Assembly: GCA_016282595.1 (NCBI GenBank)
Contig: JAEEKV010000011.1
Coordinates: 1 to 43,456, forward strand
DNA length: 43,456 nt
Direction: 5' to 3'
Source of the DNA: Lachnospiraceae bacterium
GTDB lineage: Bacteria > Bacillota > Clostridia > Lachnospirales > Lachnospiraceae
Positions 1 through 8,470 of this stretch are shown piece after piece. The translations under genes were made by a program, and so were the position numbers. Position 1 is the first letter of the stretch. Every line of letters begins with the position of its first letter. The notes under the pieces are model-generated. The model had not been told where the DNA came from. It searched no databases and was given only the letters and a program-made list of their open reading frames with translations.

Positions 1-1323
1 AAACAGGATGCTGGTCTTTGCCCCGGAGAGCTTAAAGACCATGGAACCGTCATTTAAGATGTTATCGGAATTTGCCACCACCTCGGGATTGCAGGTATGC
101 AGCACCTTCATGGTAAGGCCGCAGATCGAAAGCTCCTGTCCCTGAGACAGATAGGTGACGTTGTCTCTTTTTTCCAGATTTCCCAAAAGGTAATGAACGG
201 CATCGGTGCGAAGTCCCTGTTTATCAACCGCATCGAAATCCCATTCTCCCAGATAGATCTGTCCGATCTCAATTTCGCTCTTATCCCATTCCGCTTCCAA
301 AACAGATGCCAAAACTCCTGCATGGTCATCATGGGGATGGGTGATGATCCAGGCATCCACCCGTCCTCCCAGCTTTTTAATGGTATCCACCAGTTCCACA
401 GACTGCCAGGCTCGTCCCCCATCTACTACGATCAGGGATCCGTCATCCCCTGCCAGAGTATAGCTCATGCAGTTGTAATCCTCCGGATCCGGATAGTGTC
501 TTAAGGTAAAAAGGTTAGCGGGGACATACTTATATACCTTATAGTTTCCGCTTTGGCCAATCTCTTCAAAGTGATAGCGTCTGGTATTTCCCACTAGCTC
601 CTGCCAGTCTCCAAGCACCAGATAGGTAAAGCCGAACTTCTTCATTTTCCGGGCCAGCTTTTTCACGGAGATCCTGTCGTTTGACTGGGATACCAGCTCA
701 GCAATCCTCCTGTAGCGGGAGCCCACTGCAGATCCAAACCCGTTTCTCACATACCAAAGATCCACGTCTGCATTGTACATGCGGACATCCTCGCATAGCG
801 GCTCCGTAATGACGGCACGGGGGCGTTTTTCATCCTCCAGGCCTCTGTTGGGTATCACCTCTTCAGTTTCTCCCAGCCCCTCAAAGTCCCGCATGATAAT
901 ATCGGAAACCGCTATTGCGTCCGATTGGATCTTGTAAATGTTTTCCGCGGGCTTATACTCGATCCCGGTAAATACGATCTTGCCGCAAAAAAGGATCAGC
1001 AGGATCTGCAGGATCAGGATAAAGGGCTTTTTCTCCGACACAATGGCCGCTGCCGCTGCAATGAGTACGGGTGTCATCAGCAGCCAGAAAAACCGCTCCA
1101 GCACATCCAGATGTCCCAGCTTCTCCAGCACCTTAATGGTGACGGGATTAAGCGCCACCAGCACCATCAAAAGGACATAGCGAAGATAGCGGCCCCTGCT
1201 GCTTTCGGATCTGTCTTTGTACAGACCGAAAAATACAAGTGCAGCCACATACAACAGCACATTGGCTCCGGTGCCCAGATATTCGGTTAGTTTTGCGTAA
1301 ACCGCCTCATAACCGCTTAGCAT
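1..1323 (-). CDS. Membrane protein with C-terminal metallo-beta-lactamase domain (3' end cut by window edge)
   Basis: The visible 441 codons begin with about five hydrophobic segments (residues 15-125), continue through an extracytoplasmic-looking stretch, and end in a metallo-beta-lactamase fold with the metal motif HPHDDH near residue 329, preceded by a typical VVDGG strand. The reading frame is open to the first base of the window, so the C-terminus is missing. The ATG at 1323 has AGGA just upstream, and the preceding gene stops at 1328, so the two are probably co-translated. The N-terminal half resembles the protein at 2394-3218 (same membrane layout followed by a soluble tail), but that protein has no lactamase domain. 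MBL-fold enzymes hydrolyse phosphodiesters, esters or lactams. A role in trimming or releasing a surface polymer, possibly phosphodiester-linked, is inference only. The substrate is unknown. Confidence 0.8.
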   Translation of the reverse strand, partial: MLSGYEAVYAKLTEYLGTGANVLLYVAALVFFGLYKDRSESSRGRYLRYVLLMVLVALNPVTIKVLEKLGHLDVLERFFWLLMTPVLIAAAAAIVSEKKPFILILQILLILFCGKIVFTGIEYKPAENIYKIQSDAIAVSDIIMRDFEGLGETEEVIPNRGLEDEKRPRAVITEPLCEDVRMYNADVDLWYVRNGFGSAVGSRYRRIAELVSQSNDRISVKKLARKMKKFGFTYLVLGDWQELVGNTRRYHFEEIGQSGNYKVYKYVPANLFTLRHYPDPEDYNCMSYTLAGDDGSLIVVDGGRAWQSVELVDTIKKLGGRVDAWIITHPHDDHAGVLASVLEAEWDKSEIEIGQIYLGEWDFDAVDKQGLRTDAVHYLLGNLEKRDNVTYLSQGQELSICGLTMKVLHTCNPEVVANSDNILNDGSMVFKLSGAKTSILF

Positions 1324-1327
1324 ATTC

Positions 1328-2371
1328 CTACCCTCTTAAAAAGATCAGTGCAAGGAGCGCTGCTTCCGGAACGCAGCATAGGATAGCCGGAAACAGCTGC
1401 CAGAACTTCTTTTTCATCAAACAATATGCCATGGTCATACAGCCCAGCATCACAGGGGCCAGATACAATCCCGTCTCCCCCATAAAGGTACAGGCCAGCA
1501 TGCCGCTGGCAACCAAAAACCAACCCACTAACTTCCCCTGTTCCAGGGCGCGCTGGGTGATGAGCCAGAGAAAGGGAATTCCGATGGATACAAACAGGGA
1601 TTTTCCCTGCCACATACGGGTCATAACAAAGTTTTCCGGACTGAATACATAGTAGTTTCCGAACAGGTGCAAAAGGCCCAGAAACAGAAGGAATCCGGCC
1701 CCCTGTTTTTTGCCGGTAAAGAATCCCTTTCCCACCTGATAAAACAGGGAGAAGGACAAAGGCATATAAAACAGCGGAAACAGATTGTGCTGTATGATGA
1801 GATAATGAAGGCCCCCCGTCAGATAGGTCAATCCTCCCTGGTAAACCGGGAGGGCAGAAACCACGTAGCGCTTACTGATCTGCCGACTCATAAGACCGTG
1901 ATAGGCGTCGGTTTTCAGCATTTCATCCCGGGCTACCGCAATGGCGGAAAGACCGGAATAAAAGGCATCGTCCAGATCCGGCGTAGCCCAAAGCAGAATT
2001 GCCAACACGGCCACTGTCATCAAAAGGATACCGGCCCAGAAGCAGGGCTCCTTCTTCATTTCCGAAAACCCGGTGGTGGGCAGATTCCCCTTTTGCTTCC
2101 ACAGCATAAAGGCTCCTGCTGCGGCAAACAAAATGGTGCACAAGGCAAAGCCCTGCATGGAGCGTTTCATGCCCCAGCCAAAGCCTACACCTCCCAGGAT
2201 CAGCACCTGAGCGATGCAATAGTGGATCACCAGCCCCGTGGTAAAGCAAAGGGTCCGCACCCCCTCCTTCTGCTTCAGAAAAAAGGGCAGGAAAAGGCAG
2301 CCTGCCAAAAAAGGCAGGAGCACCATCCATATGAAACTAAGTAAACATCCCATCACCATATCGATTACCAC
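1328..2371 (-). CDS. Polytopic membrane protein, GT-C-like (first half of pair 1)
   Basis: This 347-residue protein has about nine hydrophobic segments. A short loop around residues 130-165, after the fourth segment, carries an acidic DLDDAFY motif, the position where GT-C glycosyltransferases often place a catalytic Asp pair on the outer face. That makes a polyprenyl-phosphate-sugar-dependent glycosyltransferase plausible, but I do not recognise the exact family. Start choice is uncertain: GTG at 2371 gives the longest form, with ATG at 2359 and 2353 as alternatives, and none has a strong ribosome site. It ends five bases before the MBL-fusion gene. It is a likely paralogue of the gene at 3194-4174, which has an acidic ESDMYD motif at the same place. 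The two genes are each followed by a similar partner. Confidence 0.75.
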   Translation of the reverse strand: MVIDMVMGCLLSFIWMVLLPFLAGCLFLPFFLKQKEGVRTLCFTTGLVIHYCIAQVLILGGVGFGWGMKRSMQGFALCTILFAAAGAFMLWKQKGNLPTTGFSEMKKEPCFWAGILLMTVAVLAILLWATPDLDDAFYSGLSAIAVARDEMLKTDAYHGLMSRQISKRYVVSALPVYQGGLTYLTGGLHYLIIQHNLFPLFYMPLSFSLFYQVGKGFFTGKKQGAGFLLFLGLLHLFGNYYVFSPENFVMTRMWQGKSLFVSIGIPFLWLITQRALEQGKLVGWFLVASGMLACTFMGETGLYLAPVMLGCMTMAYCLMKKKFWQLFPAILCCVPEAALLALIFLRG

Positions 2372-2393
2372 TGCTCTATCTTTTTTTCTACTG

Positions 2394-3218
2394 TTAGTTT
2401 CCGGCGCAGAAAAACACCACCAGGTCTCCCGCCTTTGTTACCTTCTCATATCCCAGAGGCCCCAGGATCTCTTCAGCCGTAAAGGACAGTCCCAAACTTT
2501 CCGGATCCGTTACCGCCAGATAATGACATCCCGTTTCCGGATACAGCAAAAGAAGATTCCCCAAAGCTCCGATCTGGTCATCCTTATTCTCCAGGGGACT
2601 GTTGGGATCCTCATAGCTGTCATATCCCTGCTTTAAAGACAGGGCCTGCTCCGAATACTTTTCCGGAGAGGATGTTATATCCTTTCCATATACCGGGATC
2701 ATCTCTCCGCTTAAAACACGTGACATTGCCATCCATTCAGAAGACCCCCAGATCACGGGACTTTGGCCCCGGCTATTAGCGTCCTCAAGGATGGCCTTAT
2801 AGCTTTCTTCATAGGCTCCATAGAACAGAGAACTTCCCAGCTGCTTTGCCTCGGGGATCAGGAAAAAATCCCCTGCCAGGAAAAATACTGCTGCCAGCAT
2901 AAGGGCTGCAAAAACCTTTTGCTTTTTCTCTTTTGCAAAGGAGAGAACCAGCGCCGATGCCAGGGGAAGGATCAGGGAAAAGAGCCAGATATGACTTACC
3001 AGCTCATAACGGCTTTCCGGCACGAAAAACCTTCCCATCAACTTGTAGGTCAGCGGACAGAGGAACAATAAATAGGACAAGAAGCCATAGAGTCCAAGCG
3101 CTGCATACAAACGCCTTTCCTCTTTTTTGTAAGCCAATGCTAACAAAAAGAAAGCAGCGATCAAAAGAAGGCCCCAGTATTTATCTTCCAGTTTTAAGAA
3201 ATATACCGTGATATCCAT
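2394..3218 (-). CDS. Membrane protein with soluble C-terminal domain (second half of pair 2)
   Basis: The protein has 274 residues if it starts at ATG 3218, which has GGAG about ten bases upstream. A longer frame to 3395 exists, but its extra N-terminus is arginine-rich and merely overlaps the upstream gene. About five membrane segments fill residues 15-140. The remaining ~130 residues look soluble and extracytoplasmic. The start overlaps the end of the upstream membrane gene by 25 bases, implying translational coupling. The architecture and some sequence (for example a (N/C)P(V/L)T-K motif before a membrane segment) match the N-terminal half of the MBL-fusion protein at 1-1323. It may be the separately encoded C-terminal half of a GT-C-like enzyme. 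Its function is not recognised. Confidence 0.75.
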   Translation of the reverse strand: MDITVYFLKLEDKYWGLLLIAAFFLLALAYKKEERRLYAALGLYGFLSYLLFLCPLTYKLMGRFFVPESRYELVSHIWLFSLILPLASALVLSFAKEKKQKVFAALMLAAVFFLAGDFFLIPEAKQLGSSLFYGAYEESYKAILEDANSRGQSPVIWGSSEWMAMSRVLSGEMIPVYGKDITSSPEKYSEQALSLKQGYDSYEDPNSPLENKDDQIGALGNLLLLYPETGCHYLAVTDPESLGLSFTAEEILGPLGYEKVTKAGDLVVFFCAGN

Positions 3219-4174
3219 AGTGAAACACTCCAAAGGATCATTCCGAGGGCTGCGATCAAAACGCCTTCTGCCAAGCCTCCGAAGAAGGCTGCGACGAAAA
3301 GAACCAAAAGCAAAACGCCTATCCTGCCCGGCCACTTTTTTTGCTCCAATAAAAGAAGCAGCCCAAGGGGCAACAGCCAGATGGCTAAAAAGCATCGTCC
3401 TTCAAAGGGCAGATGCAATAGATCATAAAAGGGATTGCGATAGGCACTTCCGGCACAAAGCAGGGCCAAAAGGAAGCCGAAGCAAAGAGCTTCATAGCCT
3501 GCCCCCATCTTTTTTGTCTTCTCCGACAAACGAAGTAGAAACAGAAATACCAAAATCAATAGATATCCCGGGATCAGCACCTGCAAAAAAGGAAGGAGGG
3601 GTACATGAAACAGGGATGCCGTTGCCCCATAAAAGGCAGGCAGCCCCATGAGCCGCTCCTTTAGGGTAATCCCTGCGGACAGCTGTCCCGTCAGGGCATC
3701 GATGCCGAAAAATCCGCCGCTTTCCATGATCATCCGCGCCCGCTCCGCCGTATCATACATATCGCTTTCAAAAGGGGTTTTGGAAAGCAGGGTGGCGATC
3801 AGACTGATACAAAAACAAACCACTACTATCGCCAAGGCTTTCTTTTGTTCCCGGAATCCCCGAATACAAGCTGCTGCCTGCTCTTTTTCCAGGGACCGGA
3901 TCTTCTTACCGAAAACAAGGATGAAAACAGAAAGTGCCAGAAAAATGCCAAACAAAAGAAGAAGCGCCAGCCTGTAAACTGCCAGCCCTCTTCCTATGAG
4001 AACGGTCACCAAAAACAGTCCCTCTGCAGCTGCGAAAAACAAAAGGGATGCAGTCAGATAGGAGCATGTGATCTCTTTTTTCAGTTTATGAAAAAGGGCT
4101 GTGATGCTGCACTTTATCAGATAGGGAAAAAGCAGCAGATACACACCTGCCAAGATGCAGGATACAACACTCAT
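3194..4174 (-). CDS. Polytopic membrane protein, GT-C-like (first half of pair 2)
   Basis: This 326-residue protein has about eight to nine hydrophobic segments. An outer-loop acidic motif (ESDMYD, around residue 135) corresponds to DLDDAFY in the protein at 1328-2371. Both motifs follow the same run of four helices and precede a similar amphipathic stretch, so I read the two as paralogues. The start at ATG 4174 has AAGGA nine bases upstream. The 3' end overlaps the next gene by 25 bases. The acidic loop and the neighbouring dTDP-rhamnose and UDP-Galf genes fit a lipid-linked-sugar glycosyltransferase that decorates the polymer outside the membrane. This is inference from topology and context, and a flippase or polymerase role is not excluded. 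Confidence 0.75.
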   Translation of the reverse strand: MSVVSCILAGVYLLLFPYLIKCSITALFHKLKKEITCSYLTASLLFFAAAEGLFLVTVLIGRGLAVYRLALLLLFGIFLALSVFILVFGKKIRSLEKEQAAACIRGFREQKKALAIVVVCFCISLIATLLSKTPFESDMYDTAERARMIMESGGFFGIDALTGQLSAGITLKERLMGLPAFYGATASLFHVPLLPFLQVLIPGYLLILVFLFLLRLSEKTKKMGAGYEALCFGFLLALLCAGSAYRNPFYDLLHLPFEGRCFLAIWLLPLGLLLLLEQKKWPGRIGVLLLVLFVAAFFGGLAEGVLIAALGMILWSVSLWISRYIS

Positions 4175-4246
4175 CCTCTCTTATCCTTTCATAGAATCCA
4201 TCCGTTTTATTCTAACACAGGATGGCCCTTGTCACAAATCCCCGAC

Positions 4247-6004
4247 TCAGGGTTTCCGTCTGTAGATCGATACCGACCCCTTCTCCGTGGGATTTGCAAG
4301 GTCAAAATGTTCTCTTGCAAAGGTGGCAAAGGGTTCTCTTTCCAAATACTCGGAATAGTCATGTACATAAGTATGCTCCACCACCAAAACCGTGGGAATC
4401 CTCTCCGGATACTGCTCATAGTAAGCAAGGAGCTGATCGGAAAAATCCGGTGTGGAAATGGTATTGCCCGTTCCCACCTGCTCGTGAGATAGCAGCGGAT
4501 AAATGAAAAAGTCCGCCCCCACATAGAGCCATACATCTTCTCCGTGACAATCCTCCACATAGCAGTGCAGCATCTCATCATGGTGCTTCCAATCCTCCGC
4601 CCCAAGCCTTACGCCTGCCAGAGGACCGTGGTTGACCTTATAGTAATCCTCCAGGATATTTCGTCTCTGGTTACCGGAAAAGCGTACCAGTCCGATGCGG
4701 ACTGCAAAAAGCTGTACCGTAAGGATCATAAGGAATAAAACCGCCAGTGCCATCCTGGACTTTTTGACGTTTCCAAACAGCTCTTTGCTTACTACCGGCA
4801 TCAGATACAGCACCCCGGGAAGCAGAAAGCCGACGGAATAAGCCGCAGGAAGATTCGACAGCCCTAAAATGCAAAGGGTGGAAAGACCGGGAATGCCAAG
4901 CCACAGAAGCATTTCCGTCTGATCCTTAGATGACTCCTCCGATGCTTGTTTTTTAGCAACATCAGCCACATAGAACAGCCCTGCCGCATACAGCTGCAGG
5001 ATGACGGGCAGGTAATCATAATAAGCCTTTTGGGAAAGGGAATGAAACTGGGCCAGCATCCAGATGCCCTGCAAGACCAGGAATACGCCCCAGAAGATCG
5101 TGGTTTTTTCCTTCTTTTTATCCAGTACAGGACGGGCACAGAACACCAGTACCATAAGGGCGATGGTAACCCAAAGCATGGATACGGTTCCGGTAAGATG
5201 CTCCTTCCAAAGCAAAAGCATGGACTGCCTATGGGAGGAATCGGAAAGGACATTGGGCAGATTGGAAAGGGCCTGTAAAAAGCTGCCCTTTAAGATCATT
5301 CTGATGACAAACCAAAGCCCCGTAACCACGCAGGTTCCTCCGAAGAAAAGGGCTCCGGAGCGGGATTTTTTCTTCAGCATCAAACACAGGATCAGCAGGA
5401 AAATGATCACACAGGCCGGATAGCAAAGTACCATGACGCACATAAACAGACCTGCGAAAACTGCCAGGATCCTTTTTCTGATCTCCCCCTGTTCCTCCAG
5501 GCATGCGGAAAGCAGCAAAAGGACCGCCGTCATCCCCCAGTAAAACAGGGAAGTAAATTCCGGTGACTGGATATGCTTCGGGGTGAAATTTACATAGAAA
5601 AATGCTGCCAGAAGGGCTGTCTTTTTCGCACCGTTTTTAGAAAGCCGACGATATAAAAACAGGCCTATCACAGACTGGATCAAAACGCCTACGATCCGCA
5701 TAAAGATCAGCAATCCTTCCGCAGTATCTCCCACCACAAACAGGTAGAGACAGATGAGGGGAGAATATAAAACGGCGGAAAGCTGATGGGGCTCCCACAT
5801 TTCCAAAAACAGACGATCTCCCTTGGCAAGCCGAACTCCCATAGTCAGGGCGTAGGATTCATCGATATCTGCGCTGATAAATACAGTCTTTAAGATCCCT
5901 GCAAGGGTCAACAACAAAAGCCCTGCAAAGAGGACGATCCATAACCCATCGATCTTTTTTCCGGCCCTTGTTTGATTGTTGTCTGCAGGTTGTGTTTGCA
6001 TCAT
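4247..6004 (-). CDS. GT-C family (PMT/ArnT-like) membrane glycosyltransferase
   Basis: This 585-residue protein has roughly eleven to twelve membrane helices. The first outer loop, just after helix 1, carries DIDESYAL followed by a GDRLFLEMWEPHQ stretch, the usual pattern of the GT39/PMT_2 superfamily in which an acidic residue is catalytic and an aromatic/His loop follows. A soluble C-terminal domain of about 140 residues (from about 440) lies after the last helix, as in many GT-C enzymes. The expected reaction is transfer of a sugar from a polyprenyl-phosphate donor to an extracytoplasmic acceptor. Two ATG codons lie in tandem at 6004 and 6001, with AAGGAAC about a dozen bases upstream. It is 54 bases downstream of the GH25 gene and 72 bases upstream of the membrane pair at 4174. 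The sugar and acceptor are not evident. Confidence 0.8.
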   Translation of the reverse strand: MMQTQPADNNQTRAGKKIDGLWIVLFAGLLLLTLAGILKTVFISADIDESYALTMGVRLAKGDRLFLEMWEPHQLSAVLYSPLICLYLFVVGDTAEGLLIFMRIVGVLIQSVIGLFLYRRLSKNGAKKTALLAAFFYVNFTPKHIQSPEFTSLFYWGMTAVLLLLSACLEEQGEIRKRILAVFAGLFMCVMVLCYPACVIIFLLILCLMLKKKSRSGALFFGGTCVVTGLWFVIRMILKGSFLQALSNLPNVLSDSSHRQSMLLLWKEHLTGTVSMLWVTIALMVLVFCARPVLDKKKEKTTIFWGVFLVLQGIWMLAQFHSLSQKAYYDYLPVILQLYAAGLFYVADVAKKQASEESSKDQTEMLLWLGIPGLSTLCILGLSNLPAAYSVGFLLPGVLYLMPVVSKELFGNVKKSRMALAVLFLMILTVQLFAVRIGLVRFSGNQRRNILEDYYKVNHGPLAGVRLGAEDWKHHDEMLHCYVEDCHGEDVWLYVGADFFIYPLLSHEQVGTGNTISTPDFSDQLLAYYEQYPERIPTVLVVEHTYVHDYSEYLEREPFATFAREHFDLANPTEKGSVSIYRRKP

Positions 6005-6058
6005 AGGATCACTACAGTTCCTTTTGTTTCTCTTAGTATTTTTGTTAGCCGCTGCTTA

Positions 6059-7585
6059 CTATGGCAGCTCCACCCCCACGGTTCCATCCACATTGGCGGC
6101 CTCTCCGGCGTTCACGGTGGTTTCCGTATTTTCTCCCCCTACGGTAATGGTATCCCCATTCTCGGGATTCAGGGTCTGGGTATTCTCACCGCTTTCATTT
6201 TCTCCGTTTGGATTCTCTCCGTCGGCGTTTTCACCATCCGGGTTTTCCTCCTCTTCTCCGGGGGCAGGTCCGATGCGCATCCGGTTGTTTTCGAAATCCA
6301 CATAGGAAAGATCATAGTCCACCAGAGTGCCGATTCCATCCACCTTTCCGGCAGAGGTATATTGCCACATATCATACTCCCCTTCGTAGGTAGCCTGGGA
6401 GGAATACTGAGCCAGCCAAATGCTGTAGCCTGTCAGCTTTTCCATATCCAGATTGTTCTCAAACCAGGATTTGCTGGCATAAATCCCTGCCGTGTAGCCT
6501 GCGTTTTCAATGGTCTCGCAAAAGGCCTTGATGGCTTCGGTTCGTTCGATCTTTCCAATCTTATCTCCGCGGCCGCCTCCCGATCCTTCGGTATCGATGA
6601 ACATGGGGTAAGCCATCTTATATCCTTCACAAAGGGAAAGCACCATACTGGCTTCTTCCACCCCTTCTGCTGCAGTAACAGCCTGGGTAAAGAAGTAGAT
6701 TCCCACCTTCACTCCGGCTTCCGTAGCGCCCTTGATATTCTTCTCAAAAAAAGGATCCTCAATCAGATATCCGCTGGAGGAACCTCGGTATCCGCAACGG
6801 ATGATGGCAAAATCCACCCCGGAATCCTTCACCTTTTTCCAGTCGATGTCCTTGTTCCACTTGGAAACGTCGATACCGAAAATGCTGACGCCGTCCTGGA
6901 GTCGCATATTGGTCTCGGTACCGTCCGCATCCTCCTGGGCCTGGTTCACCGCCGTATCTTCCTTGGTGGCATCCACCTGGTCCTCTGTATGGATCAGGAA
7001 GGAAATGTCTTTGATCACCGTATAGGAAACCTGCTGGGCGATGTTCACCGTCAAAGGCTCCGGATCCACCTGGTATCCGCTAAGGGGCGTAAGGGTCAGC
7101 TCATAATCCCCCGGGGCAAAGCCGTCAGCATAGAGGATCCCGTCTCCGTCATCATCCGTCAGGATCCGGATATCTTTGTTTGCACTGTCTGTAGATCTGA
7201 TGGACACCTCCGGCTTCATGCCCGTAACCACCTTGCTGTTTCCATCCACGATGAAGATCCGAAGGTCCTTAAGCACGCTGGAGGCCAGCAAAGACAGGGT
7301 TTTCGTGGGATCTTCCGTCTCATTTTCCTCCTGCAAAAAGAAGTCCTCATCCTGTAAAAAAGCATATGGATCACGCGCCGGATCGAGATGGTAGTTCTCG
7401 ACCAGGTCATGATCCACTTCTTCTTCCTGGGCTTTCGCCTGCTCCTGCAGCCTCTTTTCCGCGGCGAGCTGTCGTTTACGCTTGGCACCTTCAGTTGCCA
7501 GGTTCATCCAAACCACCATGCCCACCACGAAAGAAACCATAAGGACCGCAAAGGCGATCACAATACGCTTTGTCTTAGAGTCCAT
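6059..7585 (-). CDS. Membrane-anchored GH25 muramidase (lysozyme)
   Basis: The protein has 508 residues from ATG 7585, chosen because AGAGG lies six bases upstream. A TTG two codons further on is the alternative. Residues 8-30 form a single signal anchor. A lysine/glutamate-rich stretch and a small beta-sandwich-like domain (about 120-210) follow, then a GH25 domain (about 240-440) with the family's FGIDVSKW opening, the catalytic FIDTEG strand and the WQYTS motif. The tail is a low-complexity Asn-Gly-Glu repeat of five- to six-residue units, then a Thr/Asn-rich end. GH25 enzymes cleave the MurNAc-GlcNAc bond of peptidoglycan. The start overlaps the end of rmlA by 11 bases, so it is translated with the rhamnose gene. 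No sortase motif is seen. A role in opening the wall for polymer attachment or growth is inferred. Confidence 0.9.
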   Translation of the reverse strand: MDSKTKRIVIAFAVLMVSFVVGMVVWMNLATEGAKRKRQLAAEKRLQEQAKAQEEEVDHDLVENYHLDPARDPYAFLQDEDFFLQEENETEDPTKTLSLLASSVLKDLRIFIVDGNSKVVTGMKPEVSIRSTDSANKDIRILTDDDGDGILYADGFAPGDYELTLTPLSGYQVDPEPLTVNIAQQVSYTVIKDISFLIHTEDQVDATKEDTAVNQAQEDADGTETNMRLQDGVSIFGIDVSKWNKDIDWKKVKDSGVDFAIIRCGYRGSSSGYLIEDPFFEKNIKGATEAGVKVGIYFFTQAVTAAEGVEEASMVLSLCEGYKMAYPMFIDTEGSGGGRGDKIGKIERTEAIKAFCETIENAGYTAGIYASKSWFENNLDMEKLTGYSIWLAQYSSQATYEGEYDMWQYTSAGKVDGIGTLVDYDLSYVDFENNRMRIGPAPGEEEENPDGENADGENPNGENESGENTQTLNPENGDTITVGGENTETTVNAGEAANVDGTVGVELP

Positions 7586-8453
7586 TTGCAACCTCTGTCA
7601 GATATTTTCCGTAATTGGTCTTCATCAACGGCTCAGCCAGCTTCAACAGCTGATCCTTGTCAATAAAGCCTCTCTTATAGGCAATCTCCTCGATGCAGGA
7701 AATATACAGTCCCTGGCGCTTCTGGAAGGCTGCCACAAAATCAGAGGCATCCAGCAGGGAGTCATGATTTCCGGTATCAAGCCATGCAAAGCCGCGGCCC
7801 AGGGTTTCCACCTGCAGCGTGCCGCGTCTTAAGTATTCGTTGTTGATGCTGGTGATCTCGATCTCACCTCTTGCAGAGGGTTTTACATCCTTTGCAATGG
7901 CGACTACATTGTTGTCGTAGAAATACAGTCCCGGTACCGCATAGTTGCTCTTGGGGTTCTCCGGTTTTTCCTCAATGGAAAGTGCCTTGCCGTTTTCATC
8001 GAACTCCACCACCCCGTATTCTCTGGGATCACGGACATAGTAACCGAAAATGGTAGCTCCGCCTTCCTTCTCGATACGCTCTTTGGTCTGGCGAAGGATC
8101 TTGGAAAAGCTCTGACCGTAAAAGATGTTATCTCCCAAAACAAGGGCAGCACTGTCATCACCGATGAAGTCGGCACCGATCAAAAAGGCATCTGCCAGGC
8201 CTCTGGGCTGCTCCTGTACTGCATAGGCAAATTTCATGCCAAGCTGCTCACCGTCTCCCAAAAGCTCCTGAAATACCGGAAGATCTCTGGGAGTGGATAT
8301 GATCATTACCTCCCGAATCCCTGCTAACATCAGGGTGGAAAGGGGATAGTAGATCATGGGCTTATCATATACCGGCATGATCTGCTTGGAGATCGCCTTT
8401 GTCAGAGGATACAATCTGGTTCCCGAACCGCCTGCTAAAATAATACCTTTCAT
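7575..8453 (-). CDS. rmlA: Glucose-1-phosphate thymidylyltransferase
   Basis: This 292-residue protein is full length for the family and makes dTDP-glucose from dTTP and glucose-1-phosphate, the first step of dTDP-L-rhamnose synthesis. The nucleotide-binding start [11 protein letters not shown] is intact, with the conserved [15 protein letters not shown] strand after it, DNIFYG near residue 111 and an EKP motif near 163. AAGGAGA sits eight bases before the ATG. It lies 17 bases after the secreted protease gene and overlaps the muramidase gene, so it is in the middle of the long operon, far from rmlC (14720) and rmlD (19800). rmlB is not in the window. Confidence 0.96.
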   Translation of the reverse strand: MKGIILAGGSGTRLYPLTKAISKQIMPVYDKPMIYYPLSTLMLAGIREVMIISTPRDLPVFQELLGDGEQLGMKFAYAVQEQPRGLADAFLIGADFIGDDSAALVLGDNIFYGQSFSKILRQTKERIEKEGGATIFGYYVRDPREYGVVEFDENGKALSIEEKPENPKSNYAVPGLYFYDNNVVAIAKDVKPSARGEIEITSINNEYLRRGTLQVETLGRGFAWLDTGNHDSLLDASDFVAAFQKRQGLYISCIEEIAYKRGFIDKDQLLKLAEPLMKTNYGKYLTEVANGL

Positions 8454-8470
8454 GTTTGTTCTCCTTTACT

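Noticed and set aside
5972-7357. A 461-codon open frame on the plus strand
   Set aside because: It is antisense to the GH25 muramidase, with hydrophobic low-complexity translation and no ribosome site; a shadow frame.
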